Shown here in pieces: positions 1 to 6,627 of a stretch of DNA of 9,800 nucleotides. Position numbers and translations under genes: made by a program. The stretch's first letter is position 1; every line of letters starts with the position of its first letter. Location: contig JAPLKQ010000105.1 of assembly GCA_026387995.1 (NCBI GenBank), forward strand, positions 1 through 9,800. Direction: 5' to 3'. The notes below the pieces were generated by a model that was given only the letters and a program-made list of their open reading frames with translations, searched no databases and was not told where the DNA came from. This DNA comes from Bacillota bacterium. GTDB lineage: Bacteria; Bacillota_I; Bacilli_A; RFN20; CAG-826.

Positions 1-558
1 AAGAGCCCCTAAAGGTTCGTCCAGAAGCAAGATTTTCGGGTCATTGACGATAGCGCGGGCAATTGCGACGCGTTGCTGCTGACCGCCGCTTAAGGTGGCG
101 ACGTCACGGTCTTCGAATTCTTCCAAATCAACGACTTTTAATGCTTTCATCACGCGTTCGTCGATTTCGTCGACGTTTAGTTTGCGCGAAACGATTTTTT
201 CCTGTCCATCCGTTCCGACTATTTTGAAATCGTATTTCTTAAGTTTCAAGCCGAAAGCGATATTGTCATAAACATTCAAGTGCTGAAAGAGCGCATAGCG
301 TTGAAACACCGTATTGACCGCTCTTTTGTAAGGCGGCATGTGGGTGATATCCTGACCATTGAGGATAATGCGGCCTTTATCTGGAATTTCAAAACCGCCA
401 ATCATGCGAAGCGTCGTTGTTTTTCCGCATCCGGAAGGACCTAGAAAAGTGACAAATTCACCTTTTTTGACTGAAAGTGAAAAATTCTCGACGGCAAATT
501 TACCATCGTACTCTTTGGAAATGTCTTCAAGGCGAATGATAATGTTGTCGTTTTCCAT
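1..558 (-). CDS. potA: Spermidine/putrescine ABC transporter ATP-binding protein PotA (partial, N-terminal part)
   Basis: This is the ATPase subunit of a polyamine importer, acting on the cytoplasmic face of the membrane. Only the first 186 codons are present; the C-terminal regulatory part lies beyond the left edge. Seen in the sequence: Walker A GPSGCGKT (residues 40-47), a Q-loop with the PotA-like run [20 protein letters not shown] (81-100), signature LSGGQ (156-160) and Walker B ILLLDEP (176-182). About 18-20 extra residues (about 108-128) sit between the Q-loop region and the signature helix; longer PotA proteins of this kind are known from Mollicutes and relatives. Start: the ATG at 558 follows GGGGA with good spacing; an in-frame ATG at 573 lies upstream of that site and is less likely. 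The permease genes potB/potC and the binding protein would be expected downstream, outside the window. A general sugar or iron ABC ATPase is possible but fits the Q-loop segment less well. Confidence 0.88.
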   Translation of the reverse strand, partial: MENDNIIIRLEDISKEYDGKFAVENFSLSVKKGEFVTFLGPSGCGKTTTLRMIGGFEIPDKGRIILNGQDITHMPPYKRAVNTVFQRYALFQHLNVYDNIAFGLKLKKYDFKIVGTDGQEKIVSRKLNVDEIDERVMKALKVVDLEEFEDRDVATLSGGQQQRVAIARAIVNDPKILLLDEPLGAL

Positions 559-646
559 CGATGTTCCCCGCATTTTATATTTTTATTTTTGGCCACGACC
601 TTATGCTAAAATTACAAATGAATTTTCAGAATAATGCGTCTAACAA

Positions 647-676
647 AATATATATCACTTTGAAATCAAAATGCAA
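647..676 (-). promoter_or_regulatory. Possible potA promoter
   Basis: On the minus strand TTGCAT (671-676) is followed after 16-18 bp by TATATA or TATATT (647-654). It lies about 90 bp upstream of the potA start. The region is very AT-rich, so chance matches are easy and the assignment is weak. Confidence 0.3.
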
Positions 677-835
677 TAATATTTAATGTAAATCTACAAA
701 GTAATTTTTAGGCGGAAAAACGAATGCCATTTTCAATTGGATTTTTCACTCCTCTTTCTTCGCAATTTAGAAAAGGTAAATTTCCTTCCAAAAGCATTAT
801 AATTTCTTTGGAAAGCCCCGCTCTATAGCGCTATT

Positions 836-852
836 ATTACAATTATTGTAAT
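836..852. promoter_or_regulatory. Perfect 8-1-8 palindrome, Fur/PerR-like operator candidate
   Basis: ATTACAAT-T-ATTGTAAT is a perfect inverted repeat with one central base. Its inner 15 bases match the known PerR box (TTATAATnATTATAA) at 12 of 14 defined positions, differing by one symmetric change. The right arm overlaps the likely -35 of the downstream thioredoxin-like lipoprotein gene, a position suited to repression. A Fur-family regulator is inferred from the 7-1-7 geometry; another dimeric regulator could equally use the site. Confidence 0.55.
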
Positions 853-872
853 CATATCGCTCTTGTTATAAG
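846..872 (+). promoter_or_regulatory. Likely promoter of the lipoprotein gene
   Basis: An extended -10, TGTTATAAG (864-872), lies about 30 bp upstream of the ATG. A TTGTAA at 846-851 may act as -35, with a short 15-bp spacer that the extended -10 could offset. The -35 falls inside the 836-852 palindrome. Confidence 0.45.
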
Positions 873-901
873 ATATTAGGTACTTGAATGAGGTAACGAA
901 T

Positions 902-1690
902 ATGAAAAAGAAATCACTGAAAGCATCCGCACTAATTCTATCGGCCGCTATGCTGTCGGCATGCGGCGGCAATACCGTGCTTCACAAAGTCAATCTGATC
1001 ACTGGATATTCGAGTCTAACGACCTATGTGGCTTTATCAGAATACAGTTCTTTCTCCGCTTTGGTTGAAGCTGAAGCAAACTTTGTCATTGTCATCACGA
1101 ATTCGTCGTGCAGTTGTACGACCGACTTTTATCCGATTTTAAATCAATATATCAGCGAAGAGGGCGTCAAGATTTATACGCTCGAAGAATCGCTGATCAA
1201 ATACGAGACCGAACACTATGGCCTCCCGATTGCGACCGCCGATTCACCGATTATCGCCATTTATGAAGGCGGCGTGCTTGCTTATTACAAGTCATACATT
1301 ACCGGAAACGCGACAAAAAATAAGGCATTTACTGATTACGCCGCATTTAAAGTGTGGTTTGAGGATAGAGTCGTCCTTCCGACTTTCATGTATATTTCGA
1401 AAGCCGAATTAGACGCCAAGTTCGCTACCGACGATAAATTCATCGTCTATTACGGACGTCCTTCTTGCCCAGATTGCAATTACGCGACAACCACTTTTTA
1501 CAAAAACTATGCCACCGCGCACCCGGCAATGAAAAAGATTTACGCCCTGGACGTTGAAGGTGAAGGTTTATGGAATAGCGTTGACCGGAACAACACCCCA
1601 GGCTGGGTCACGTTCAAAGACAATTACGGCATGAGCAATGTTCTGAACACTGCGTTAGGTTATGTCACAGGATTCGTTCCGACCTTCTAA
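902..1690 (+). CDS. Thioredoxin-fold lipoprotein, N-terminal part, ended by a premature in-frame TAA
   Basis: This is the first 262 codons of what reads as a 359-residue surface lipoprotein. The signal peptide has a KKK n-region, a hydrophobic core and lipobox LSAC with Cys21 as the lipidation site. Two thioredoxin-like segments follow. The first (about 45-155) has an NFVIVITNSSCSCT motif with Cys70/Cys72. The second (about 160 onward) has the classic FIVYYGRPSCPDC with a CPDC redox pair at 189/192 and the cis-proline loop VPT (259-261). Translation stops one codon after VPTF, in what should be the next beta strand. The start at ATG 902 follows GAGGT (890-894); a TTG at 884 also opens this frame but would overlap that site. 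The product is probably an extracytoplasmic thiol-disulfide protein, but the exact family is not recognised. As truncated it would lack the C-terminal strands and helix and is unlikely to fold normally. Confidence 0.75.
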   Translation: MKKKSLKASALILSAAMLSACGGNTVLHKVNLITGYSSLTTYVALSEYSSFSALVEAEANFVIVITNSSCSCTTDFYPILNQYISEEGVKIYTLEESLIKYETEHYGLPIATADSPIIAIYEGGVLAYYKSYITGNATKNKAFTDYAAFKVWFEDRVVLPTFMYISKAELDAKFATDDKFIVYYGRPSCPDCNYATTTFYKNYATAHPAMKKIYALDVEGEGLWNSVDRNNTPGWVTFKDNYGMSNVLNTALGYVTGFVPTF

Positions 1691-1981
1691 TACATCGAAG
1701 CAAATGGAAACCTTCCTGTCGATGATATGTCGGTTATCAAAGATATGGCTGTGATTTACAATGACTCCTATGAAGCTCCAGGTGTCGGCGATCATCCTTA
1801 CCAAATCACACGCAGCTATTATGATGGCACACGCACCTTTGCATATACTGATGCCAACATTCTTGGTCAATACCTTGCCGCTCCCGCAGAAGGAACCACT
1901 GACATGCATCCTTCATGGGCGGTCTACCATGAACCGATCATTACCGCTTTCTTCAATATGTATATGGCACAAGTCGATTAA
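1691..1981 (+). pseudogene. C-terminal remainder of the thioredoxin-fold lipoprotein gene, downstream of the in-frame stop
   Basis: The frame of the upstream segment continues without any shift for 96 codons, beginning YIEANGNLPVDD and ending MYMAQVD at a TAA (1979-1981). The protein text across the join (VPTF-stop-YIEANG) reads as one continuous domain in which a single codon has become TAA. CAA (Gln) to TAA is the simplest one-base explanation. The first internal ATG (1727) has no Shine-Dalgarno-like sequence before it, so separate translation is unlikely. The segment has no cysteine. A terminator follows 15 bases after the final stop, supporting a single original gene from 902 to 1981. Readthrough or a sequencing error are alternatives. 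Confidence 0.75.
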
Positions 1982-1996
1982 TACTTTTCGAAAAAC

Positions 1997-2022
1997 AAAA
2001 CCCGGTTTACGCCGGGTTTTTT
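1997..2022. terminator. Bidirectional rho-independent terminator
   Basis: A perfect 9-bp stem, AAAACCCGG (1997-2005) and CCGGGTTTT (2012-2020), encloses a 6-base loop. A T-run follows on the plus strand (2017-2022), and an interrupted T-run follows on the minus strand. It sits between the convergent lipoprotein gene and amidohydrolase gene and can serve both. Confidence 0.9.
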
Positions 2023-2055
2023 GATACAAAATTGTTCGAATTCGAAAGAAACGCT

Positions 2056-3333
2056 TTATTTTGTCGTTTTAATTCTTTGAGTAATTTCATTGGCTTTTTG
2101 ATATATATTTTCAATTGGCTCGCCAATAAAGTACTGGCCGTTTTCATAGAGTATCTTGCCATTGATCATCGTCAATGCGACATTTGAAATATTCCCCGAA
2201 TAAACTAAATTTTTTATAATGTTATTAATGGGTTGCATGTTCGGTTTGTTCAAGTCAATCATGATCAAGTCAGCAAGTTTGCCCGCTTCGAGAATATCAG
2301 CGTTATTAAGTCCCATGGCATGAGCCCCGCCGACGGTCGCCATTTCCAGAATCATATATGGATTAGCAGCTTTGGGATCCTTCGTTATGATTTTTTGTAA
2401 GGCAGTGACTAAAAACATTTCCTTAAAGAAATCGAGAGAATTATTCGAAGCGGCGCCATCTGTTCCAATCGCTAGATTAATACCCATATCCGCCATTTTT
2501 TGGATGGGAGCGACACCACTCGACAATTTGGCATTGCTTGCCGGGCAAGTAACCGCCCAGAGACCGCGTTTTTTAAAGATGGTCATTTCCTCATCGGTCA
2601 ACCAGACACAGTGGAAGCCACCACCGCCATGGTTGAATAAACCAAGTTTTTCAAAGTACATGACTGGAGTCGTTCCATGGCGTTCGATGCACCCTTGAAC
2701 TTCGGCAGCCGTTTCGCTGATGTGTGTGAAAATCGGAGTCTTCAGCTCGTCCGCCGCTTGACTTAGGGCGATTAGGATTTCTTCGGTCGTGGTAAACTCG
2801 GCATGAAAGCCAAGACGGTATGTAACTAAGCCGTTTTTGCCATTAATTTCTTTAAAACTCTTAACCATTTCAGGAACGGATTCCTTAAATTTAGTGACGG
2901 TTCCGAGGCAAACAGTGCGGAAGCCGAAATCAACGCTCGCTTTGGCCGTCGCTTCAGGATGGTAATACATATCGAAATCAGCAGTAATGCCGCTCGCGAC
3001 ATATTCTGCAAACGCCAGTTTGCTTAAATGATAAATATCATCCACCGTAACACGTGCCTCAACTGGAAAAACCTTATCATAAAGCCATTCTTTTAAAGGC
3101 AAATCGTCGGCATAGCTTCTTAGAAACGTCATGGCGCTGTGCGTATGAGCATTTTTAAAACCAGGCATCAAAACATTACCTTGGCAATCAATAATGCGGT
3201 CAAATTTGATCGTTGTTTTTTTCTTTTCGCCGACATATGAGATGCGCTCATTTTCAACCCAAAGTTCACCCTCGGAGATATGAGCTCCGTTTTTCATTGT
3301 AAGAAGACGAGCGTTAATAAATCGAACTTTCAT
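2056..3333 (-). CDS. MtaD/SsnA-like amidohydrolase (5'-methylthioadenosine / S-adenosylhomocysteine / 5'-deoxyadenosine deaminase type)
   Basis: This 425-residue cytosolic metal-dependent deaminase belongs to the TRZ/ATZ branch of the amidohydrolase superfamily. Members remove the amino group of adenine in S-adenosylhomocysteine, methylthioadenosine or related nucleosides, as part of purine and sulfur salvage. Seen: N-terminal beta-sandwich strands, PGFKNAHTHSAM with metal ligands His63/His65, YADDLPLKEWL typical of this group, His177, the HISET motif with His204 and Glu207, FHCVWL with His241, and AIGTDGAAS with Asp292. All ligands expected for this subtype are present. The length fits the family (about 420-440). 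The second His of the usual HCVH is Trp244, and a GGGG run precedes it. Start: ATG 3333 follows GAGGG; an in-frame ATG at 3366 would lie upstream of that site. The gene stands alone, between terminators on both sides. The substrate cannot be fixed from sequence, and guanine or other aminohydrolase activity is possible. Confidence 0.85.
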   Translation of the reverse strand: MKVRFINARLLTMKNGAHISEGELWVENERISYVGEKKKTTIKFDRIIDCQGNVLMPGFKNAHTHSAMTFLRSYADDLPLKEWLYDKVFPVEARVTVDDIYHLSKLAFAEYVASGITADFDMYYHPEATAKASVDFGFRTVCLGTVTKFKESVPEMVKSFKEINGKNGLVTYRLGFHAEFTTTEEILIALSQAADELKTPIFTHISETAAEVQGCIERHGTTPVMYFEKLGLFNHGGGGFHCVWLTDEEMTIFKKRGLWAVTCPASNAKLSSGVAPIQKMADMGINLAIGTDGAASNNSLDFFKEMFLVTALQKIITKDPKAANPYMILEMATVGGAHAMGLNNADILEAGKLADLIMIDLNKPNMQPINNIIKNLVYSGNISNVALTMINGKILYENGQYFIGEPIENIYQKANEITQRIKTTK

Positions 3334-3385
3334 TTTATGAGTCCCTCTTTTTTGTAATTTTATCACAAATGAGATTAAATATATA

Positions 3386-3411
3386 GAAAAAACTCCCTAA
3401 TCATAGGGAGT
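3386..3411 (-). terminator. Rho-independent terminator of the triple rubredoxin gene
   Basis: A perfect 8-bp stem (3392-3399 with 3404-3411, ACTCCCTA/TAGGGAGT) has a 4-base loop. On the minus strand it is followed by a run of six T. It lies 20 bp past the stop of the gene ending at 3432. Confidence 0.88.
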
Positions 3412-3431
3412 CAATTTTCTAGAAAATTCGC

Positions 3432-3809
3432 TTATTTAATTGGTTTAATCCATTCTGGACCGGCACCGCATACTGGACATTCATTCGGATTGTCGATAAT
3501 GGCACCGCATACTTCACAGCGATATTGTTGTTTTCCTTTATGAGGCGCAACTTTGGGCTCAGGTTTCGCCACAGGTTTCTTTTCCTCTTCGAGTGGAACG
3601 ATCTTCTCATGACGAGCGCCACATACTGGGCATTTATCAGGGTTGTCGATGATAGAGCCGCAGACAAGGCAGCGATATTGTTTTTTAACTGGCTTAGCTT
3701 GAGCTTTTTCCTCAACATAAGGCACGATTTGATCTGAAAGGGCACCACATACTGGACATTCATCCGGACTATCGATAATCGCACCGCATACTAAACATTG
3801 ATACTTCAT
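3432..3809 (-). CDS. Protein of three tandem rubredoxin-like (four-cysteine) modules
   Basis: This 125-residue cytosolic protein consists almost wholly of three copies of the module YxCxVCGxIIDxPxxCPVCGA. The cysteine quartets are at 5/8/18/21, 47/50/60/63 and 98/101/111/114. Each quartet can bind one Fe (rubredoxin-like electron carrier) or Zn (zinc ribbon). The modules resemble the C-terminal rubredoxin-like domain of rubrerythrin, but no diiron four-helix domain is present. They are joined by flexible Lys/Ala/Pro/Glu-rich linkers of about 20-30 residues. Start: ATG 3809 is preceded by a strong GGAGGA (3817-3822); the frame is open further upstream into the neighbouring gene but without such a site. 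It has its own extended -10 promoter and a terminator, so it is probably monocistronic. A role in electron transfer, for example to peroxide- or superoxide-reducing enzymes, is inference. A structural zinc protein is the alternative. Confidence 0.82.
   Translation of the reverse strand: MKYQCLVCGAIIDSPDECPVCGALSDQIVPYVEEKAQAKPVKKQYRCLVCGSIIDNPDKCPVCGARHEKIVPLEEEKKPVAKPEPKVAPHKGKQQYRCEVCGAIIDNPNECPVCGAGPEWIKPIK
3463..3806 (-). repeat. Three diverged in-gene repeats encoding the rubredoxin modules
   Basis: Units at about 3741-3803, 3615-3677 and 3462-3524 encode 21-residue cores that are roughly 75-85% identical by eye. The DNA is also visibly similar: the GCACC/GCCACATACTGG/AC(A/G)TT string recurs in each. 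This points to internal duplication of one module. Confidence 0.75.
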
Positions 3810-3841
3810 AGAAATTTCCTCCAATCTATGTTTACGAAACA

Positions 3842-3871
3842 AGTATATCAAAAATTCCAAAAGGGTGTTGA
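3842..3871 (-). promoter_or_regulatory. Promoter of the triple rubredoxin gene
   Basis: On the minus strand an extended -10, TGATATACT (3842-3850), is preceded after 18 bp by TCAACA (3866-3871), a 4-of-6 match to TTGACA. The expected transcript would start near 3835, giving a short leader with the ribosome site. Confidence 0.55.
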
Positions 3872-3898
3872 AACTCGCTTTAGCAAAATTGATTTTTT

Positions 3899-5431
3899 CT
3901 AGAGCATAGGAGCAAAGGCACGAAGAACACTTTGCCAAATTCGCGTAAGACCTCGGGTTTTGCATTTTTCGATCGTCATTAATTCGGACTTAGAGATGAT
4001 ATCGTCTAAATCAGCCTTAATATCCTTGATGACGGGATCATGGAAAAGCCAAATGCCATTTTCAAAATGCAGATATAAGCTGCGGAAATCTAAGTTAATC
4101 GTTCCTACCGTCGCAAAATCATCATCCGCCAAGAACACTTTTTGGTGGACGAAACCTGGCGTGTACTCATATATTTTTACGCCTGCCTCAACGAGCTGAA
4201 GATAAAATGATCGTGTCAAAGAAAAAACCGTTCGTTTATCAGGATGATGCGGCGTTACGATACGGACATCAATTCCCTGTTTTGCGGCATTTGACAAAGC
4301 CACAATCATTTCGTTATCAATGACAAGATAAGGCGTCGTGATGTAAAGATACTTTTTGGCTCGTCCAATGAGGTTCAGATAGACATTCTCGCCAACCGCC
4401 TCGTCATCCAGTGGGTTATCGACATAGGGTTGAACGAAACCAGCAGAAGGGTTGTCAACCGAATTATGGGTCACCGGAATGAATTGTTCTAACTTGTCGG
4501 TCTTGTTGCTAAGAACATCCCAGAAAGAGATGAACATAAGCGTTAAACTTTTAACAGCATCTCCCTTAATCATCATGGCGTTATCTTTCCAAAAGCCATA
4601 CTTCTTTACCTTATTAAAATACTCATCTGCCAAGTTAACTCCGCCCGTGAATCCGACGAGCCCATCAATGACGCATATTTTTCTATGGTCACGATTGTTT
4701 AGACGGGCATTGACTAAAGGAAAAAAACGATTAAAGGAAAAAGCTTTAATACCCTTTTTGCGGAGTTTTTTGTAATAATTGCCCGGCAAAGTGTCGATGC
4801 ATCCTAAATCGTCATAGATAATGCGGACGTCGATTCCTGCTTTTGCTTTTCGTTCTAAAAGTTCAAGTATTTTATCCCAGATTTCACCTTTTTCGATGAT
4901 GAAATATTCCATGAAAATATACTTCTCGGCCTTTTCAAGTTCCCGGATAAGGTCGGGTAGATATTTTTCTCCAGAAGGATAATAAATAACAGGACTGTTT
5001 TGAAAGATCGGGTAGCCGGTTGTTTCTTGAATATAGTTACTTTGCGCGCTCGCGTCTGCGTTGATTTCTTGAAGTTGAGAGTAAACGAGTTCTGCCTTTT
5101 TGTTCATTTCACGTATGACTTTGTTCATCGGTCTATATTTTTTTTGCTTATTCTTGCTCATTTTCTTATTGCCGAGAATCAAATATAAAATACCACCGAA
5201 AAGGGGCACGGCAAGGATCACGATGAGCCAAATGATTTTATAACTGGGATTCGTGCGATTGCCGATGATTATGAAAGCAATGATGATGCTTATCGCTAAG
5301 GAGGCCAAGTACACCCAGTGATTATAGTCTTGTAGCCAAGTTAACGCTGAAAGCACAATTGATAACTGAATAATAATCAAAAGAAATACTACAAAGAAAC
5401 GGCAAAAAAGTAATTTAACGATTTTTTTCAT
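3899..5431 (-). CDS. cls: Cardiolipin synthase (phospholipase D superfamily)
   Basis: This 510-residue membrane enzyme condenses two phosphatidylglycerol molecules into cardiolipin and glycerol. Seen: three N-terminal hydrophobic segments (about 5-30, 38-57 and 64-87; the last matches the PLD N-terminal transmembrane region), then two phospholipase D domains. The HKD motifs are HRKICVID (His249, Lys251, Asp256) and HQKVFLAD (His429, Lys431, Asp436), each followed by the usual FTGGVNLADEY or VGTINLDFRS. Length and the C-terminal end (AFAPML) fit bacterial Cls. Start: ATG 5431 is preferred because a TATAAT at 5460-5465 would start the transcript near 5453, which rules out the in-frame ATG at 5473. 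The ribosome site before 5431 is weak (purine-rich GAAGCGAGA). Spacing to the next gene is 89 bp, and that gene has its own promoter, so co-transcription is optional. Confidence 0.92.
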   Translation of the reverse strand: MKKIVKLLFCRFFVVFLLIIIQLSIVLSALTWLQDYNHWVYLASLAISIIIAFIIIGNRTNPSYKIIWLIVILAVPLFGGILYLILGNKKMSKNKQKKYRPMNKVIREMNKKAELVYSQLQEINADASAQSNYIQETTGYPIFQNSPVIYYPSGEKYLPDLIRELEKAEKYIFMEYFIIEKGEIWDKILELLERKAKAGIDVRIIYDDLGCIDTLPGNYYKKLRKKGIKAFSFNRFFPLVNARLNNRDHRKICVIDGLVGFTGGVNLADEYFNKVKKYGFWKDNAMMIKGDAVKSLTLMFISFWDVLSNKTDKLEQFIPVTHNSVDNPSAGFVQPYVDNPLDDEAVGENVYLNLIGRAKKYLYITTPYLVIDNEMIVALSNAAKQGIDVRIVTPHHPDKRTVFSLTRSFYLQLVEAGVKIYEYTPGFVHQKVFLADDDFATVGTINLDFRSLYLHFENGIWLFHDPVIKDIKADLDDIISKSELMTIEKCKTRGLTRIWQSVLRAFAPML

Positions 5432-5459
5432 GGGTTCTAATCTCGCTTCTTTCGCTACT

Positions 5460-5465
5460 ATTATA
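5460..5465 (-). promoter_or_regulatory. Consensus -10 box for cls
   Basis: TATAAT on the minus strand lies about 29 bp upstream of the cls ATG. No good -35 is seen at the proper distance (TATGAA at 5483-5488). Its position helps decide the cls start codon. Confidence 0.45.
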
Positions 5466-5497
5466 GCCAACATCGGCCATTCTTCATAATTTTAGCG

Positions 5498-5523
5498 AAA
5501 AAAAACAGCCCGGCAAAGGGCTG
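5498..5523 (-). terminator. Rho-independent terminator after tRNA-His
   Basis: Stem CAGCCC/GGGCTG (5506-5511 with 5518-5523) has a 6-base loop and on the minus strand is followed by eight T (5498-5505). It begins 13 bp past the CCA end of the tRNA and separates it from cls. Confidence 0.88.
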
Positions 5524-5536
5524 CATACAGATTTAG

Positions 5537-5614
5537 TGGGGCGAATGATGGGACTTGAACCCACGCGTGCCTGGTTCACAGCCAGGTGTGTTAAACCCCT
5601 TCACCACATTCGCC
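5537..5614 (-). tRNA. tRNA-His, anticodon GTG
   Basis: The minus strand folds as a complete tRNA. The acceptor stem pairs GCGAATG with CATTCGC, the anticodon stem CCTGG/CCAGG encloses loop CTGTGAA (anticodon GTG), and the T arm contains GTGGGTTCAAGTCCCAT. The extra 5' G (G-1) opposite discriminator C73, the identity mark of tRNA-His, is encoded, and so is the 3' CCA. It is flanked by its own promoter and terminator. Confidence 0.96.
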
Positions 5615-5629
5615 AGAGATAGCCAATTA

Positions 5630-5658
5630 ATAATAACTATTTTGACCAGTATTGTAAA
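5630..5658 (-). promoter_or_regulatory. Promoter of tRNA-His
   Basis: On the minus strand TTTACA (5653-5658) and TATTAT (5630-5635) are separated by exactly 17 bp. Transcription would start near 5623, about 9 bases before the tRNA. Each hexamer has five or four matches to the sigma-70/SigA consensus. Confidence 0.7.
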
Positions 5659-5686
5659 GATTTATCGCTTTTGTTTTTTTAGCATT

Positions 5687-6124
5687 TCAGCCGCTAGGTG
5701 AAAACAAACGACGCGCTTCTTCAATATCCACCCAAACGATTTTTTCGATGAGGTGTTTTTCTTTCTCTTCCATGCGGGTTCCAACGAAAGCGTGGGCTTT
5801 AACAAGAAAATAATGGTTATGATTCTCACGGTGAATAAGATTGTAGAAATCAATGACTTGTCCGATTTCTGCAACGATTTCACCGGCAAAACCAATTTCT
5901 TCCTCAATTTCGCGAAGCACGGCTTGCTCGTACGTTTCACCGGCTTGGACGCCACCGCCAGGCAGTTCATAGTAATCGCGGTGCCCGAACTTATCGTCTG
6001 CCAAAAGTTTAGTCAAAGCGATTTCGCCTTTGTCATTAAAAACAACAGCCCGGGAAATCTCTCTGATCTGATCGATATAGGTGAATGGGTACTGGTCATC
6101 TTTTAAATGGAGGATGGTTTTCAT
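5687..6124 (-). CDS. Nudix hydrolase
   Basis: This 145-residue cytosolic enzyme hydrolyses nucleoside diphosphates linked to another group, using a divalent metal. The Nudix box is complete: Gly57, Glu63, then REIEEEIGF (71-79), fitting GX5EX7REUXEEXGU. It is preceded by YYELPGGGV, as is usual. The length is normal for a single-domain Nudix protein. It is the last gene of the exporter operon: its ATG overlaps the stop of the acetyltransferase gene (ATGA, 6121-6124), implying translational coupling. No clear terminator follows, so transcription may run into the tRNA-His gene. The substrate is not predictable; house-cleaning of oxidised or modified nucleotides is a common role. Confidence 0.88.
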   Translation of the reverse strand: MKTILHLKDDQYPFTYIDQIREISRAVVFNDKGEIALTKLLADDKFGHRDYYELPGGGVQAGETYEQAVLREIEEEIGFAGEIVAEIGQVIDFYNLIHRENHNHYFLVKAHAFVGTRMEEKEKHLIEKIVWVDIEEARRLFSPSG

Positions 6125-6624
6125 TTGAGTACTTTCTCAAAAACGACGCGTTGTTTCGTTTGCTCAAGCAGAACCTCGCCGCGTTTTTCAAATCCAGATT
6201 TAAGTAAGAGTGAAATCATGGGGACATTTTTTTCATGCGTATCGACTTTAATATCGATTATTTGTTGTCTCTTCGCTAGTTTTTCGGTTTCTGAAAGCAT
6301 ATATTTTCCAACGCCTGAACGGCGATATTTATCACTCACGGCAAAACGATGGATGACGAGGTAAGGCACTTTGATGATCCAACTTCCAGAAGTCAGGCTC
6401 GAATAATCGGGATCATAGTTTAAAACGGCGCAAACACCACAAACATCGTTGCCGTTCCTTGCGACATACAACCGTTGTTGATTTATGTCGTTCTGAAGTA
6501 TTCCTTCGGTGGGATAACCATCCTGCCACTGTCCTGAATTTTGCGTTTTCAAAAACGCTTGGGCTTCATGAATAATCGATAGAATCGCCGGAAGGTCTTC
6601 ATATCTAGCCAAATGAAAACGCAT
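6121..6624 (-). CDS. GNAT-family N-acetyltransferase
   Basis: This 167-residue cytosolic acetyltransferase uses acetyl-CoA to acylate an amine. The acetyl-CoA motif A is seen as FAVSDKYRRSGVG (94-106), with the pyrophosphate-binding RRxGxG. Motif B follows as THEKN (129-133) and LLLKSGFEKRG (139-149), common to the family. The length is typical. Start: ATG 6624 is preceded by GGAGGT, which is formed by the last codons and stop of the upstream ABC gene (Trp-Arg-TAA); only 3 bp separate the two genes. The stop overlaps the Nudix start. The substrate (small molecule, antibiotic or protein N-terminus) cannot be told from sequence. Confidence 0.87.
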   Translation of the reverse strand: MRFHLARYEDLPAILSIIHEAQAFLKTQNSGQWQDGYPTEGILQNDINQQRLYVARNGNDVCGVCAVLNYDPDYSSLTSGSWIIKVPYLVIHRFAVSDKYRRSGVGKYMLSETEKLAKRQQIIDIKVDTHEKNVPMISLLLKSGFEKRGEVLLEQTKQRVVFEKVLK

Positions 6625-6627
6625 AGT

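Larger units (their letters stand above)
559..901. other. Divergent intergenic region between potA and the lipoprotein gene
   Basis: This AT-rich 343-bp stretch has no convincing gene. It holds the promoter regions of two divergently transcribed genes. Besides the sites listed separately, it contains a 7-bp inverted repeat, TTCCAAA (786-792) and TTTGGAA (807-813), flanking a TATAAT (798-803) that lacks a good -35. There is also a 10-bp palindrome ATAGCGCTAT (825-834) immediately before the larger operator-like palindrome. Confidence 0.7.

Noticed and set aside
2035..2046. 12-bp palindrome TTCGAATTCGAA
   Set aside because: It lies between a terminator and the 3' end of the amidohydrolase gene, where an operator is unlikely; probably chance in AT-rich sequence.
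2372..2698. Plus-strand open frame of 108 codons
   Set aside because: It lies entirely opposite the well-supported amidohydrolase and has no recognisable domain or ribosome site.
3463..3806. Repeats considered as a CRISPR or tandem-repeat array
   Set aside because: The repeats are in frame, diverged and encode cysteine modules; spacing follows the protein linkers and is not uniform.
3432..3965. Longer frame for the rubredoxin-like gene starting at 3965
   Set aside because: The extra 52 residues have no family similarity, overlap the end of cls, and would ignore the strong GGAGGA and promoter just before ATG 3809.
5629..5689. Reading TGA as Trp to extend the Nudix gene (as in mycoplasmas)
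   Set aside because: The extension runs into the tRNA-His promoter and is low-complexity; the acetyltransferase gene ends naturally at a TGA in an ATGA overlap, and Trp is encoded by TGG throughout.
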